Positions 25,459 through 34,541 of a stretch of DNA of 64,000 bases are shown here, in pieces; position 1 is the first letter of the stretch; each line of letters begins with the position of its first letter. Origin of the DNA: Acanthopleuribacter pedis (GTDB lineage Bacteria; Acidobacteriota; Holophagae; Acanthopleuribacterales; Acanthopleuribacteraceae); contig NZ_JAFREP010000007.1 of NCBI RefSeq assembly GCF_017377855.1, positions 186,001 through 250,000 of the forward strand, written 5' to 3'. The translations under genes were made by a program, and so were the position numbers. The notes beneath the pieces are model-generated. The model had not been told where the DNA came from. It made no database searches and saw nothing but the letters and a program-made list of their open reading frames with translations.

Positions 25459-26325
25459 CTATTCCTGCGTCCCGCCGGACAGCACGATTTCAAATTGGCT
25501 GAGGCGGAAGGCCATGATGCCGAGCGGGACCGCCACGAAAAGCGCGAGGACGATCAGCGCGTTGAGCGAGGCGACCCCGGTGGTGATGTCCTGAAGGCTG
25601 GGCGTGAAGCGCGGCAAGGGTTCCCAGTAACTGTTCATCATGCGGTAACGAATGCTGACAAACAGTAGGGTTTTGTTGGGCAGGTTGGCGAAGAACCAGT
25701 CGATCAGCAGGAACACAATCGAAATGAAGACGGCGGGTTTCTTCCAGAAGGTACCGAACATCGCGATGGTGCAGAGATAACCGGCAAAGCCGAAACAGAG
25801 CACAAACATGATGTTCAAGAGATGGGGTAGGGTGGCGAAGAGTTCGTCGATTTGGAACATGATGTTGGCGAGGTAGCTACCTGTAATCGCGGTTATAAGG
25901 ATCAGCCAGCCGACCAGCATGTGACCGAGCACGCGCCCGGCGGCAATGCCGATGCGGTGGATCGGACGGACCAAGGTGAAGGTGATGTTGCGGGATTCAA
26001 TTTCCTCGGAAATCACCCCCAACCCCATGGCCAGCGCCAGAACCGGCAGGAAAAAACCTTGGAAGTATTGGCCCAAGATGTCGCGGAACATCCCGTAGGG
26101 GCGGGTGTGGACGCCGATATCCGGCGAGAAGTTGACCACCACCCAAAAACCGGCGATGGTGGTCGGGCCCAGGCCGAGGATCAACATGATCCAAAACAAC
26201 TTACGGGACAGGATGCGTTTGGCCGTGAGTTTGGCGAGGGTTAGGGTGAGGTAGACGGGGTTCAGGTTGGCTTGCGGACCGGCGGCAAGCGCGTGACGGG
26301 GTTCGGGGACGGCGGTCGTACTCAT
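25459..26325 (-). CDS. ABC-2 type transporter permease
   Basis: 288 residues with six membrane segments, for example LFWIMLILGLGPTTIAGFWVVV, FLPVLALAMGLGVISEEIE and LNALIVLALFVAVPLGIM. The SEEIESRNITFTLVRPIHR stretch after the second segment is typical of ABC-2 permeases such as NosY/GldF-like proteins. It is the last gene of a four-gene operon (ATPase, permease, ATPase, permease), 11 bases after its ATPase. AGGGAG precedes the ATG. Substrate unknown. Confidence 0.88.
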   Translation of the reverse strand: MSTTAVPEPRHALAAGPQANLNPVYLTLTLAKLTAKRILSRKLFWIMLILGLGPTTIAGFWVVVNFSPDIGVHTRPYGMFRDILGQYFQGFFLPVLALAMGLGVISEEIESRNITFTLVRPIHRIGIAAGRVLGHMLVGWLILITAITGSYLANIMFQIDELFATLPHLLNIMFVLCFGFAGYLCTIAMFGTFWKKPAVFISIVFLLIDWFFANLPNKTLLFVSIRYRMMNSYWEPLPRFTPSLQDITTGVASLNALIVLALFVAVPLGIMAFRLSQFEIVLSGGTQE

Positions 26326-26336
26326 GCAAGGCTCCC

Positions 26337-27284
26337 TTACTTAATGAGATAGTTGAAGACGGCTTCCATATCCTCGTCCTCGGCGTGCAGGCTGGTGATG
26401 GCCAGATCTTCCGCTTCCAAAATTTCGTAAAGGTCTTGGAAGAATTGGTTTTGGTGCTGGGTGAAAACCAGGACCCGGTCTTTTTCGTTGGGATCCAGTT
26501 CCACCTTGACCACGTGGTTTTTGGCCATGCAGGCGCGCGAGAAGCGGCGCGGATCGCTGACCCGCAGCTCGAGCTGGAGCGGGTGATCCGCCAGCAACTC
26601 GCGTATCTCGTACACGTTGCCGCGCGCGCGCAGCGAACCTTGGTTGATGATGATCACTTCCTTGGTGATGTTTTCAACCTCGTGCAAGACGTGGGAACTG
26701 ATGACCACGGTGACGCCGGTTTCACCCAGTTCGCGCACGATGTCGGCGACCAGGGTACGGCTGGTGGCGTCGAGGCCGCTCATGGGTTCATCGAGAAAGA
26801 GCACCTTGGGTTGGTGGGCCAAGCTCTGGGCGATGCGTAGCTTTTGGCGCATGCCCTTGGAATACCCGCTGACGCGGCGTGTGCCCGCCTTGGTCAGATC
26901 AAACAGGCCGATCAACTCGTGGGAGCGTTTGTGGGCGTCGCGGTGCGGCCAACCTTGGAGTTCCAGCATTGCCGTCAAAAACGAGGGGCCGCTCAATTCT
27001 TCCCACAGGCTGTCTTGTTCCGGGCACAAACCGATGTGGTGGAACAGGCCGGGGTTGTTTTGGAAGCGCTGACCCAGGATGTGCACGCTGCCCAGGCTGG
27101 GCTCCAGTTGCCCGCTCATCAACTTAAGCAGGGTGGATTTGCCCGCGCCGTTGGGGCCGAGCAGGCCCGAAACGCCGGGACCGATGGTGAGGGAGACGTC
27201 GTTGAGGGCCGAGACGTCGCCGTACCATTTGGAGACCTTGTTAATTTCAATGGTGTGTCGGCCTTGTTGTTGAAATGCTTCCAT
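26337..27284 (-). CDS. ABC transporter ATPase
   Basis: 315 residues: Walker A GPNGAGKST, the signature region VSGYSKGMRQKLRIAQSLAH, Walker B VLFLDEPMSGLD and the switch His in VVISSHVLHEV. The C-terminal 90 residues are the extra domain usual in ABC-2 exporters. The start at 27284 is fused to the stop of the preceding permease (TAATG), so the two are coupled. It presumably energises the permease at 25459. Confidence 0.93.
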   Translation of the reverse strand: MEAFQQQGRHTIEINKVSKWYGDVSALNDVSLTIGPGVSGLLGPNGAGKSTLLKLMSGQLEPSLGSVHILGQRFQNNPGLFHHIGLCPEQDSLWEELSGPSFLTAMLELQGWPHRDAHKRSHELIGLFDLTKAGTRRVSGYSKGMRQKLRIAQSLAHQPKVLFLDEPMSGLDATSRTLVADIVRELGETGVTVVISSHVLHEVENITKEVIIINQGSLRARGNVYEIRELLADHPLQLELRVSDPRRFSRACMAKNHVVKVELDPNEKDRVLVFTQHQNQFFQDLYEILEAEDLAITSLHAEDEDMEAVFNYLIK

Positions 27285-28201
27285 TAGCTCACCACCGCTA
27301 CAGGTTCGATTCGGCGTGACAAAAACACCATGGCGGCGACCGTGTAGGCCGTTACCATCACGCTTTGCCAAAAGAGCAACCCGCCGTCGGCTGCTTCTTG
27401 GGCCAGCAAGGCGTCGGCAATACCTTTGATGGAATCGCTCCAGCTAAGTGCTGTAATAAAATCGCTTGCGCCCATCAGTTTGCTGATCAGGAGGGGAACC
27501 AACTCGACCACCATCAGAAAGCCGAAAAACAGCACCGAGGTGCGGGTACTGCTGGTTTGAGAGGCCGAAAAAGCCAGGATGACGGAGCCATAGGTCACCG
27601 TGTACAGCAGCCAAAAGGCCGTAATGATGAAGGGGACGTACCAGGCTTGGCTGATGTATTTCATAAAGTCCGGGGTGACCACCAGACCGGTAACCAGCAT
27701 GATCGCGCTGGGGACCAGGGTGGCCAATGCCATGATCAAGCCGATGGCGAAGAATTTGCCGAGGATGTAGTCAAAGCGGGTTACCGCTTTGGAAAAGTAG
27801 ATTTGCAAGGCGTTGGCGGCTTTGTCCTTGGAGATCAGTTGGGCGCCGTAGATGATCATGGCGATGAAGGCAAACGCCGCGGTGGGGTTGGCCAGCATGT
27901 AGGCGTGCCACCAAATTTCCGGGTAATCCAAGTTGAGTCCCGCGAAGGCCTCGACGAAAGGGGCGATGGCCGGTACCGAGCGCAGGTTATCGGCTTGCAG
28001 GCGCAGGACGGTGATGCCGAAACAGCCCAGGTAGTAAAACAGGAACAGCGAGAAAAAGAAAAATTTGGTTTTTTTACCCGACGATTCGAAGAGGTTGGCC
28101 AATCCGGCCTCGCCGATCAGGAACCAGGGCGGCGTTTGTTGTTTGCGTTCGCCTTCCCATTTGCGGTAACCCTGCGAGTAAATTTCACTCTTGGCTTCCA
28201 T
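27284..28201 (-). CDS. ABC-2 type transporter permease
   Basis: 305 residues with about six membrane segments (FFFFSLFLFYYLGCFGITVL, FAFIAMIIYGAQLIS, IGLIMALATLVPSAIMLVTG, VMVTAYTVAAMVFLSRRI). The loop ISKDKAANALQIYFSKAVTR is the ABC-2 conserved region. Start 28201 has GGAGG at normal spacing; an upstream in-frame TTG is part of that ribosome site. It overlaps the preceding ATPase by 17 bases and joins the next by TAATG. Confidence 0.88.
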   Translation of the reverse strand: MEAKSEIYSQGYRKWEGERKQQTPPWFLIGEAGLANLFESSGKKTKFFFFSLFLFYYLGCFGITVLRLQADNLRSVPAIAPFVEAFAGLNLDYPEIWWHAYMLANPTAAFAFIAMIIYGAQLISKDKAANALQIYFSKAVTRFDYILGKFFAIGLIMALATLVPSAIMLVTGLVVTPDFMKYISQAWYVPFIITAFWLLYTVTYGSVILAFSASQTSSTRTSVLFFGFLMVVELVPLLISKLMGASDFITALSWSDSIKGIADALLAQEAADGGLLFWQSVMVTAYTVAAMVFLSRRIEPVAVVS

Positions 28202-29123
28202 CTTGACCTCCAATCGCCACGTGTTTGCGGTAGATCTCTTCGACCGTGAAGGTGCGCGGTTTCATTTGGCGAATTTGAATTTCCGCCGCGCCAAGGTGTT
28301 TGAACAAATCACGGGCACGGTAGCCCTCGCGCAGGGTGACCTCAAAAACCGGTTCGCGCTTGTGAACATGGCCGACCTTGAGCCCTTGTTCTTGTAAAAT
28401 GGCGGCCGCTTTTTGCACGTCGCCCGCGACCCGCAGGCTGAAGCGGTCGGCTTGACCGGCGCACAGGTCCTTGAGGTAACCGGAACACTTAATTTGTGCT
28501 TGGTCCATAATGACGATGTAATCCGTACAGCGTTCGACATCGCGCATCAGGTGAGAACTCAGTACGATGCAGCGATCTTCGATTTCCGCGATCTGGCGAA
28601 TCAGGTCGAGCATTTCCTCGCGACCCTCGGGATCGAGCCCGTTGGTGGGTTCGTCCAAAAACACCAGGTAGGGATCGTGGACAATCGCTTGGGCCAGTTT
28701 CAGCCGCTGGCGCATGCCCGTGCTGTAGGTGCTCAGATCACGGTAACGGGCCTCGCCGAGGCCGACCAGGTACAGCACTTGGTGGGCGCGTTTGAACGCC
28801 TCGCGTTTGGGTAACCCGTTGAGTTGGGCCGCGTAGGAGACGTAACGCACCGCCGTGAAGCCGGGAATCAAACATTCGCTTTCGGGCATGTAGCCCACGT
28901 ATTGGCGAATGCGGCGGTCGTTGCTTCCCAACTGGAAATCCAGGAAGCGACCGCTGCCGCTGTCGGGCGTGATCAAACCGAGAACCGCTTTAATCAGCGT
29001 GCTTTTGCCCGCGCCGTTCGGGCCCAGGAGACCGACCGCCGCGTTGGGCAAACTTAAGTTGATGTTGTTCAACACTCGGTTTTTGCCGTATGAGACCGAG
29101 AAGTCTTTGATTTCTAGTAGCAA
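28185..29123 (-). CDS. ABC transporter ATPase
   Basis: 312 residues with Walker A GPNGAGKSTLI, signature LSTYSTGMRQRLKLAQAI, Walker B LVFLDEPTNGLD and switch His in VLSSHLMRDV. It is the first gene of the operon. The start codon appears to be TTG after GAGGTG. It is homologous to the second ATPase (26337), so the operon looks like a duplicated ATPase-permease pair forming either two exporters or one heteromeric one. No substrate-binding protein is present, which fits export. Confidence 0.92.
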   Translation of the reverse strand: MLLEIKDFSVSYGKNRVLNNINLSLPNAAVGLLGPNGAGKSTLIKAVLGLITPDSGSGRFLDFQLGSNDRRIRQYVGYMPESECLIPGFTAVRYVSYAAQLNGLPKREAFKRAHQVLYLVGLGEARYRDLSTYSTGMRQRLKLAQAIVHDPYLVFLDEPTNGLDPEGREEMLDLIRQIAEIEDRCIVLSSHLMRDVERCTDYIVIMDQAQIKCSGYLKDLCAGQADRFSLRVAGDVQKAAAILQEQGLKVGHVHKREPVFEVTLREGYRARDLFKHLGAAEIQIRQMKPRTFTVEEIYRKHVAIGGQDGSQE

Positions 29124-29786
29124 CCAATCACCTCGTCGTACTTGGTTTGATGTCGGTCGTCAGTCCGGCTTGCACGCCAAAGGTCTGCCGAGCATCGAGG
29201 GGCGTGACAAAAAAAGCACCTGATGGAAAAAAGAGACGCCATGCTGCTCCGATCACATAAAAATGGGGATGGGTAGGAAGGGATGGAATAAAGTCGGCCG
29301 GTTACGCCGGGGTCCTTGATGGGCGTTGAATCGGCCGTGTTGGTCGGCACGGCGTGATTGCCGCTCAAGAAGGGACAGGGGGCGAAACACCGGTCACCGT
29401 GGTTAAGTCTGTACCCGGGAAATGCATACGCCCATCATAGCAAAAAGGATTAGTGCGATGTTTTGCCAAAGTGGTTTGGCGGGGCGAATCGCCCAGCGCG
29501 CAAGGCGTTCGGGCCGGGGGTCGGTGCTGAAAACTCGAGGTGAGGCTTGGTGCGGTCGTTTCTTTCATCGCTTAAGGGATATTTACATACTAACTTATCG
29601 GCGCTGGTTTTAATGGGTTTGTTGTATGTTTTTGATGTTGTTGAAAGGTTTACGTGAATCAATGTGAGTATTTTAATATCCGCGTGTTAATGCTGACACG
29701 TACGCTGAAACACGATCATTCGATGGTTCAGACAAAGCTTTGTTTAACTTAATCACATACTCTTTTTAAGCCACAGGAGATTGCTC
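29124..29786. other. Divergent intergenic region, no gene seen
   Basis: 663 bases between the ABC operon and the small-peptide gene. Open frames are short and lack ribosome sites. The right 200 bases are AT-rich and promoter-like but no clear -35/-10 pair was found. A 12-base palindrome ACAAAGCTTTGT lies at 29732-29743, just before the small-peptide gene. Confidence 0.5.
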
Positions 29787-30026
29787 ATGTTTGTTGCTTT
29801 GACAAGCTTGTTGACCGCGCTTGTAACCGCCCCGCCCACCGCTTTACCCGCCGCTGTTTCGGCAGAATCCGCACCCGTTTCACAAACCCAAGCCGCTGTT
29901 CCCAATGCGGTTGTGTCCGATCCTTTGGGGGTCCCCACAACCGGCATTTACTACATCATGCCCGAGTATTGGAATCCCATGGGGGATCAGTTCTTTCGCT
30001 ACCCTTTCCCGCGTGGCAAGGGTTAA
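29787..30026 (+). CDS. Small exported Ala/Pro/Val-rich protein
   Basis: 79 residues. The N-terminus (MFVALTSLLTALVTA) could act as a short signal peptide without a basic n-region. A Pro/Ala/Ser-rich middle leads to an aromatic C-terminus (TGIYYIMPEYWNPMGDQFF and RYPFPRGKG). AGGAG precedes the ATG and a strong terminator follows, which supports a genuine gene. It is alone on its strand. I do not recognise the family; a secreted or signalling peptide is possible. Confidence 0.55.
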   Translation: MFVALTSLLTALVTAPPTALPAAVSAESAPVSQTQAAVPNAVVSDPLGVPTTGIYYIMPEYWNPMGDQFFRYPFPRGKG

Positions 30027-30121
30027 TCATCCGCCCTTCTTTCATGGATCGCATCAATCATGATCTTCAAAAATAACATCCCATCATAACCAAAAATTGG
30101 TTGCGAAGGGGACGCAACTTT

Positions 30122-30156
30122 GCGGCAAACGTTTCGGCGTTTTGCCGCTTTTTTTT
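30122..30156 (+). terminator. Rho-independent terminator
   Basis: GCGGCAAA stem (30122-30129), matching TTTGCCGC (30141-30148) and a run of eight T residues. It ends the small-protein gene and reaches the stop of the convergent thioesterase gene. Confidence 0.85.
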
Positions 30157-30574
30157 ATGGGTTCTCGGCTGGGTAGGCTTTTTCAAAAAAAGCGAAAAAC
30201 TCGGCCGGTAACCGCACCGCGGCTTTGGTTCCTTGGCTAAACAGATGTTTGGATGTGCCGGTGAACAGCAGTTGGTTTTCCTCGCGGTTGCGAATTTCGT
30301 ATTTGAATTGAATCAGCTTGGGTTTCAACACCGCGATGCCCGTTTTGATATACAGTTTTTCCCCATAACGCGCCGGGGCACGGTAGCGGCCGGTGAGTTC
30401 CGAAACCATCAGGTAATAACCCGCCTCTTCCAGCACGTGGTAGGGCAGACCCAGGTGCTCGCAGAAGTTGATACGGCCCATTTCACAATAAAGTAGGTGC
30501 GAGGCGTGGTGAATCACGCCCATTTGATCGGTATCGGCATAGCGCACGACAATTTCGGATTCATGCCAACTCAT
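30155..30574 (-). CDS. Acyl-CoA thioesterase of the YbgC/FadM (4HBT) type
   Basis: 139-residue hot-dog-fold protein. The 4HBT active-site motif RYADTDQMGVIHHASHLLYCE is present, with Asp16 in the place of the YbgC catalytic Asp. Such enzymes release free acid and CoA from short- or aryl acyl-CoA. The length fits. The start overlaps the stop of the upstream secreted-protein gene (ATGA) and follows GGAGG. It closes a four-gene operon whose other members are unrelated to lipid metabolism, so its link to them is unclear. Confidence 0.88.
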   Translation of the reverse strand: MSWHESEIVVRYADTDQMGVIHHASHLLYCEMGRINFCEHLGLPYHVLEEAGYYLMVSELTGRYRAPARYGEKLYIKTGIAVLKPKLIQFKYEIRNREENQLLFTGTSKHLFSQGTKAAVRLPAEFFAFFEKAYPAENP

Positions 30575-31689
30575 GGTGACGCCTCCAGGGGCGTGGTTTG
30601 GCCCGTGCGATCCACCGCGATGTAGCGGTCCGCGCGGTAGAAAATTAACGCGGGCAGGGCACATTCGCCGCGCCGCGTGCGCAGGATCGGCGTGGCCCGG
30701 CCCGCGCGGTAAATGGCGAGTTGTTCGCTGTCGACCACCGCCACCTCGCCGTTTTTCAACACGGGGACCACTGAAAAACTCGGTTGCACCTTGGTTCGCG
30801 GCGAACCGCTGTTGGAGGTGGAAAGCTTTAGGTGCAAGGGCATCTCGCTGAGTTTGATCGTTTGATTGCTCGGTTGTCCGTAGTTTTCTTGGAGGAAATT
30901 TAGCGTCACATCGGTGCGACCCGATTTCCAGGCCGCCATCATGTCGCGCCAACCGTCGCTGAACCCAATCAGCCACACGCCGTCCGCGGCCGCGAGCAGC
31001 GGACTGTAGCGATTGAGCCCTGGAACGCGGGTTTTTTCACCGAACCTGTCGGGATCGGCCCAGTTCACCTGGGAAACCCACTGGTCGTTGGGGGCGCCCA
31101 ACCACAGCGTCTGATTACCGATGGTGACCAACCGTAAATCGTCCTTGGTTTGGGCCCGTCGGACCTTGCCGGTGCTCGGTCGCCAAACCAGGGTTTCGCC
31201 TGATTTGGGTTGGTAAACCAGCCAAGAGCCACCGTTTCCGTTGGTGATCAGCGGAAAGCGGCCGACCAAACCCTGGAGCGCACCCGTGGCCGGGACCGCC
31301 GCGGTGAAGTCGTACCAAATTGGGACGGCCAAGCGCTGCCAGCGGTTTTGGTGCAAGACGTGGAGTGCGTCCCGGCTCAAAAAGGCCGGACCCTTCACCC
31401 ACGGCAATTCAATCATTAAGGGCGGCGCGGGTGGATCGGGAAGGGGCGTGCGGCTTCCGTCCACAATGAGGTAGAACTGGAACCCATCCTTATCGCGAAT
31501 GATCAAGCCGTCGCCTACCGCGGTGATCAGTTGTGTTTGCGCAAGCACCTGGCGGATCGGTTCAGCGGCGGGATTCAGCACCACCAGGTCGTCCGCTTCC
31601 TGGAAAAACACGCGGTCCCCGCGCGGAATGAGCGCGCTTTCCCCGGGCGACAGCCACAGGCAACACAGGAGGAGCAGGCCGGCGGTCAC
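30571..31689 (-). CDS. Secreted beta-rich protein of unknown function
   Basis: 372 residues. The N-terminus (TAGLLLLCCLWLSPGESA) is a signal peptide, possibly processed at Cys9 or Cys10 as a lipoprotein. The rest is rich in Trp, Gly and short beta-like repeats (LVVLNPAAEPIRQVLA, GDGLIIRDKDGFQFYL, VGRFPLITNGNGGSWLVY), suggesting a beta-propeller. The start is GTG and overlaps the stop of the preceding gene (GTGA). It resembles the next gene upstream in character, so the two may be diverged propellers working together. Confidence 0.68.
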   Translation of the reverse strand: MTAGLLLLCCLWLSPGESALIPRGDRVFFQEADDLVVLNPAAEPIRQVLAQTQLITAVGDGLIIRDKDGFQFYLIVDGSRTPLPDPPAPPLMIELPWVKGPAFLSRDALHVLHQNRWQRLAVPIWYDFTAAVPATGALQGLVGRFPLITNGNGGSWLVYQPKSGETLVWRPSTGKVRRAQTKDDLRLVTIGNQTLWLGAPNDQWVSQVNWADPDRFGEKTRVPGLNRYSPLLAAADGVWLIGFSDGWRDMMAAWKSGRTDVTLNFLQENYGQPSNQTIKLSEMPLHLKLSTSNSGSPRTKVQPSFSVVPVLKNGEVAVVDSEQLAIYRAGRATPILRTRRGECALPALIFYRADRYIAVDRTGQTTPLEASP

Positions 31690-32894
31690 GGTGACACCTG
31701 CTGGAGGAACCAGTGGTCCTCACGGCGCCACGCCAGCCAAAGGCGGTCGCCGTTGTGAATCGCCCGGTGGAAGGCTTGGTGCGCCACGTTTTCGGGGTTT
31801 TTTTCGAAGCTACCGTCCGGCTTGCTGAGGTAAACGCGGGCGTCCCTGCGCGCATCGGAGATCAGGAGTTCTTCAAAACCGTCTTGGTTGCGGTCGGGGA
31901 CGGGCAGCATCGCGACCGGGCGGCGCGGCTTATCGTCGTCCTTGGAACCTTTGAATGTGAATTGGCCGAGCGTGGTTTTGCTTGGTTCAAAAACCACCGT
32001 ATCGCAGTGGAAGTTGGTGAATCCGCGCAGGCGCGACATCGCATGGGCCGTGAGTTGGTTGGCGACCGTGAACACCAGCAGGCGCGGTGTCGGCGCCCTA
32101 TCCAAGAGCAGGTGTTTGACCAAAATGCCTTCGCCGGCGGCGAGGCGACGGCCGTCCGTCGTATCCAGGTGCCAACCGAACTGGTTGAGTTTGCCAAACT
32201 CCCCGCCGTAACTCAGCCAATAGGGTTCCTTTTGGTTGGAAAGCCAGATGGGCACCACTTGTTCCAGGCTCCGGGTCGCGGGCAAGGGCGTCTCGCTTGC
32301 GGTGAGGGTGATCTGTTCAGCGCTTTTGTCAAAGGTAAGCACCTTCACCGCGGCGGGTCCGGTTGCATAGAACAGCGTGCCGCGCTGCAGAAAAACCGGT
32401 TGGAGGAACTGCTGCTGGTCGGGGTCGTCGTTTTCCGGCATGGGGACGGCGGTTGTTTCAAAGCGTGGGCCGTCTTTTTCCAGGGCAAGCACCAGCAGGC
32501 GGTTGCCGTTTTGGATCAATGTCCAACGCCGTGAGAGCAAGGCGAAGGACGGGGCGATCAGACAGGGGTGGGTGTACTTTAGCGGCGTTTTAAAGGGGAT
32601 GAGCTGCTGATCGGGGACCAGGCGTCCCGCTTCCGGGCGCAGGCTTACCAAACCCTCGCGGGTTATGCCGTAAAGCGTTTGCCTGCCGTCACCGGTGATA
32701 AAAAGCAGTTCCGTCGCCGGCGTGTAGGCCTTTTGTTCGCCGCTGTGCCAGGGTTCCGGTAAGGCGCCGTCGGGTTGACGGACCCACCAGATGCCGTCGG
32801 CGGGGGTTAAACAATGGGTCGGCGTGGCGTGCCCGGGGAGTTTGAGCGTGGTTGGCGGTTGTTGGAGCAGCAGCAGCAAGAGGCCGAGCCACAT
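31686..32894 (-). CDS. Secreted FG-GAP/VCBS-like propeller protein
   Basis: 402 residues with a short signal peptide (MWLGLLLLLLQQPPTT). Several beta repeats are present. The clearest, VPDRNQDGFEELLISDARRD, fits the calcium-binding FG-GAP/VCBS pattern (D-x-N-x-D-G-x-x-D/E-L). The upstream in-frame extension is rejected because the start at 32894 lies at the end of the preceding gene (TGATG) and begins the signal peptide. Function unknown; probably periplasmic or at the cell surface. Confidence 0.68.
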   Translation of the reverse strand: MWLGLLLLLLQQPPTTLKLPGHATPTHCLTPADGIWWVRQPDGALPEPWHSGEQKAYTPATELLFITGDGRQTLYGITREGLVSLRPEAGRLVPDQQLIPFKTPLKYTHPCLIAPSFALLSRRWTLIQNGNRLLVLALEKDGPRFETTAVPMPENDDPDQQQFLQPVFLQRGTLFYATGPAAVKVLTFDKSAEQITLTASETPLPATRSLEQVVPIWLSNQKEPYWLSYGGEFGKLNQFGWHLDTTDGRRLAAGEGILVKHLLLDRAPTPRLLVFTVANQLTAHAMSRLRGFTNFHCDTVVFEPSKTTLGQFTFKGSKDDDKPRRPVAMLPVPDRNQDGFEELLISDARRDARVYLSKPDGSFEKNPENVAHQAFHRAIHNGDRLWLAWRREDHWFLQQVSP

Positions 32895-34108
32895 CACGCT
32901 TCCTTTTTCAGCAGGTGCGCTTTTTTCTTTTTGCGGGGACGGGCGCAAATGCCGAAGGCTTTTTTGTGCTTGAGCCCGACAAAAATGCGGGTGGGTTCGC
33001 GGTAGGACTCAAAAATGTAGTCTTCGAATTTGCCGATACGAATGCTGACGCCGGGGTAAACGCGCGAGGCGATGAGTTCCGCCTGCATCACGTAAAAACG
33101 CGGATCTTCCAGGTGCTTGCGAATCGCCTTGCCTTTGGTTTTGGCCAGTTTGTTGTTGATCGAAACCGCGTGTTTCCAAAAGTGTTTTTTGGTGCGTTGC
33201 CAGGATTCGTGGAGCAGGGGCGGGGCCAGTTCAATTTGGGTGTGGGTTTGTTCCGCGTCGCCGACGATGGCGAAGCCGATGTGTTCGCAGACGCGAATGA
33301 TGCCGCCCACCAAGCGGGAATCTTCGCCGAACGCCACCATGTGTTGCATGACGTAAACCGCGCTTTTGATGCAGTGGTGTTTGAGGAACAGGTTTTTACC
33401 CGCTACCACGTGGGCGTTTTGGATCTGGCCGACGCTGAGGTTGGCGCGGGCGAACACGCCGGGTTCGCGGCAGTCGCTGAGGGCGCCGGTGATGAGCAGG
33501 TTACCGCGGCAGCGAATGTGGCAGTCGCGCACGCTGCCCTGGATGCTGAGATCGCCGTCAACGTAGAGGTTTTTGACGCCTTCCAAATCGCCGATGATGA
33601 CCAGGTGGCCCTTGTGTTTCAGGCTGCCGCGTTGCATGACCTCGGTGGCGATCAGGCGGGTGTGGTGTTGGGCGGTGGGTTGTTCCTGCCAGATGTGATT
33701 GGGGACGAAATCGTTGAGGGTTTCGTCGCTGATGTCGGAGAGATCCTCGAGTTCTTGGGTGTTCAGGCGGGGTAAATCGCGCACGGAAATGGGGCACTGC
33801 AAGACGCCGTAGGCGCCGATGGCGCGGGCCTCGTCGAGGGTTGCCTCGTTGGGATCGTCGCTGAGCAACCAAATAGGGAACTCTTTGTGCATTTCACGCA
33901 GGGCCTGCACCAACACCGGAACCGGCATATCGGTGAGACCGGTTTCGATCAAAACGATACCGGGTTTGAAGGTTTCGAATTTAGGCACGCCTTCCATACC
34001 GGAATGGATACAGGCGGCACGAAACCCGGCGCGCTCCAAAACAGTTTTGACTTGTTGGGCCTTCGCGGTATCGCGGTGGATGACCAAGAAGCGATTTGAA
34101 TCGAGCAT
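32894..34108 (-). CDS. Pseudo-receiver fused to DUF342/FapA-like beta-helix
   Basis: 404 residues. Residues 1-115 have the receiver (REC) fold pattern, but the phospho-acceptor Asp is Glu55 (VLIETG) and the acidic pair is replaced by His11-Arg12, so it should not be phosphorylated normally. Residues about 165-320 form repeated beta rungs (HLVIIGDLEGVKNLYVDGDL, IRCRGNLLITGALSD, HVVAGKNLFLKHHCIKSAV) like the polymerising DUF342/FapA beta-helix. The C-terminus is basic (RPRKKKKAHLLKKEA). It heads an operon with two exported proteins and a thioesterase. A cytoplasmic scaffold role is inferred. Confidence 0.72.
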   Translation of the reverse strand: MLDSNRFLVIHRDTAKAQQVKTVLERAGFRAACIHSGMEGVPKFETFKPGIVLIETGLTDMPVPVLVQALREMHKEFPIWLLSDDPNEATLDEARAIGAYGVLQCPISVRDLPRLNTQELEDLSDISDETLNDFVPNHIWQEQPTAQHHTRLIATEVMQRGSLKHKGHLVIIGDLEGVKNLYVDGDLSIQGSVRDCHIRCRGNLLITGALSDCREPGVFARANLSVGQIQNAHVVAGKNLFLKHHCIKSAVYVMQHMVAFGEDSRLVGGIIRVCEHIGFAIVGDAEQTHTQIELAPPLLHESWQRTKKHFWKHAVSINNKLAKTKGKAIRKHLEDPRFYVMQAELIASRVYPGVSIRIGKFEDYIFESYREPTRIFVGLKHKKAFGICARPRKKKKAHLLKKEA

Positions 34109-34541
34109 GAATCACATCTTTCTTTATTTCAGGTCGATAGGGGCAAGGGGCGGAAACAGGGAGCGATGCGGGGTCGGGGCGGTCTCTACGGAAAAACAGA
34201 TTTATTTTAACGGAGGCCGGGGCAAAAACCAACCGCAAGCTTGGCGGAGGATGGATCAAGCGGTCGGGGAGCAGGGTTTGGCCGGGTGTGGGGTGATCTT
34301 GTTCACAACAGCCTCACCTGAGGGCGGGTTTGCGGCGGGCTTCTGCCTCGGTGGGATCGCCGGCCATTGATGCAGGCGCAACCGCTTGAATCGCGGCCCC
34401 GCGTGTCGGGTAAGGAAAAAGGCCGCCGGCGGGTCCTGCCGGTGCACCCTTCCGGGGGAGGGCTGTCGCGAGCGGTGTTGTACAGCCTGTTTGCGGTTCG
34501 GTGTTTGGTGGTTCCTACCAAATAGTGGGTGGGGACCGCTT
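34109..34541. other. Intergenic, no gene seen
   Basis: 433 bases upstream of the pseudo-receiver operon. GC-rich stretches near 34420-34450 can form hairpins, but no gene, promoter pair or repeat could be supported. Confidence 0.45.

Noticed and set aside
29753..29947. 64-residue minus-strand frame opposite the small exported protein
   Set aside because: The plus-strand frame has AGGAG and a terminator; the minus frame has neither.
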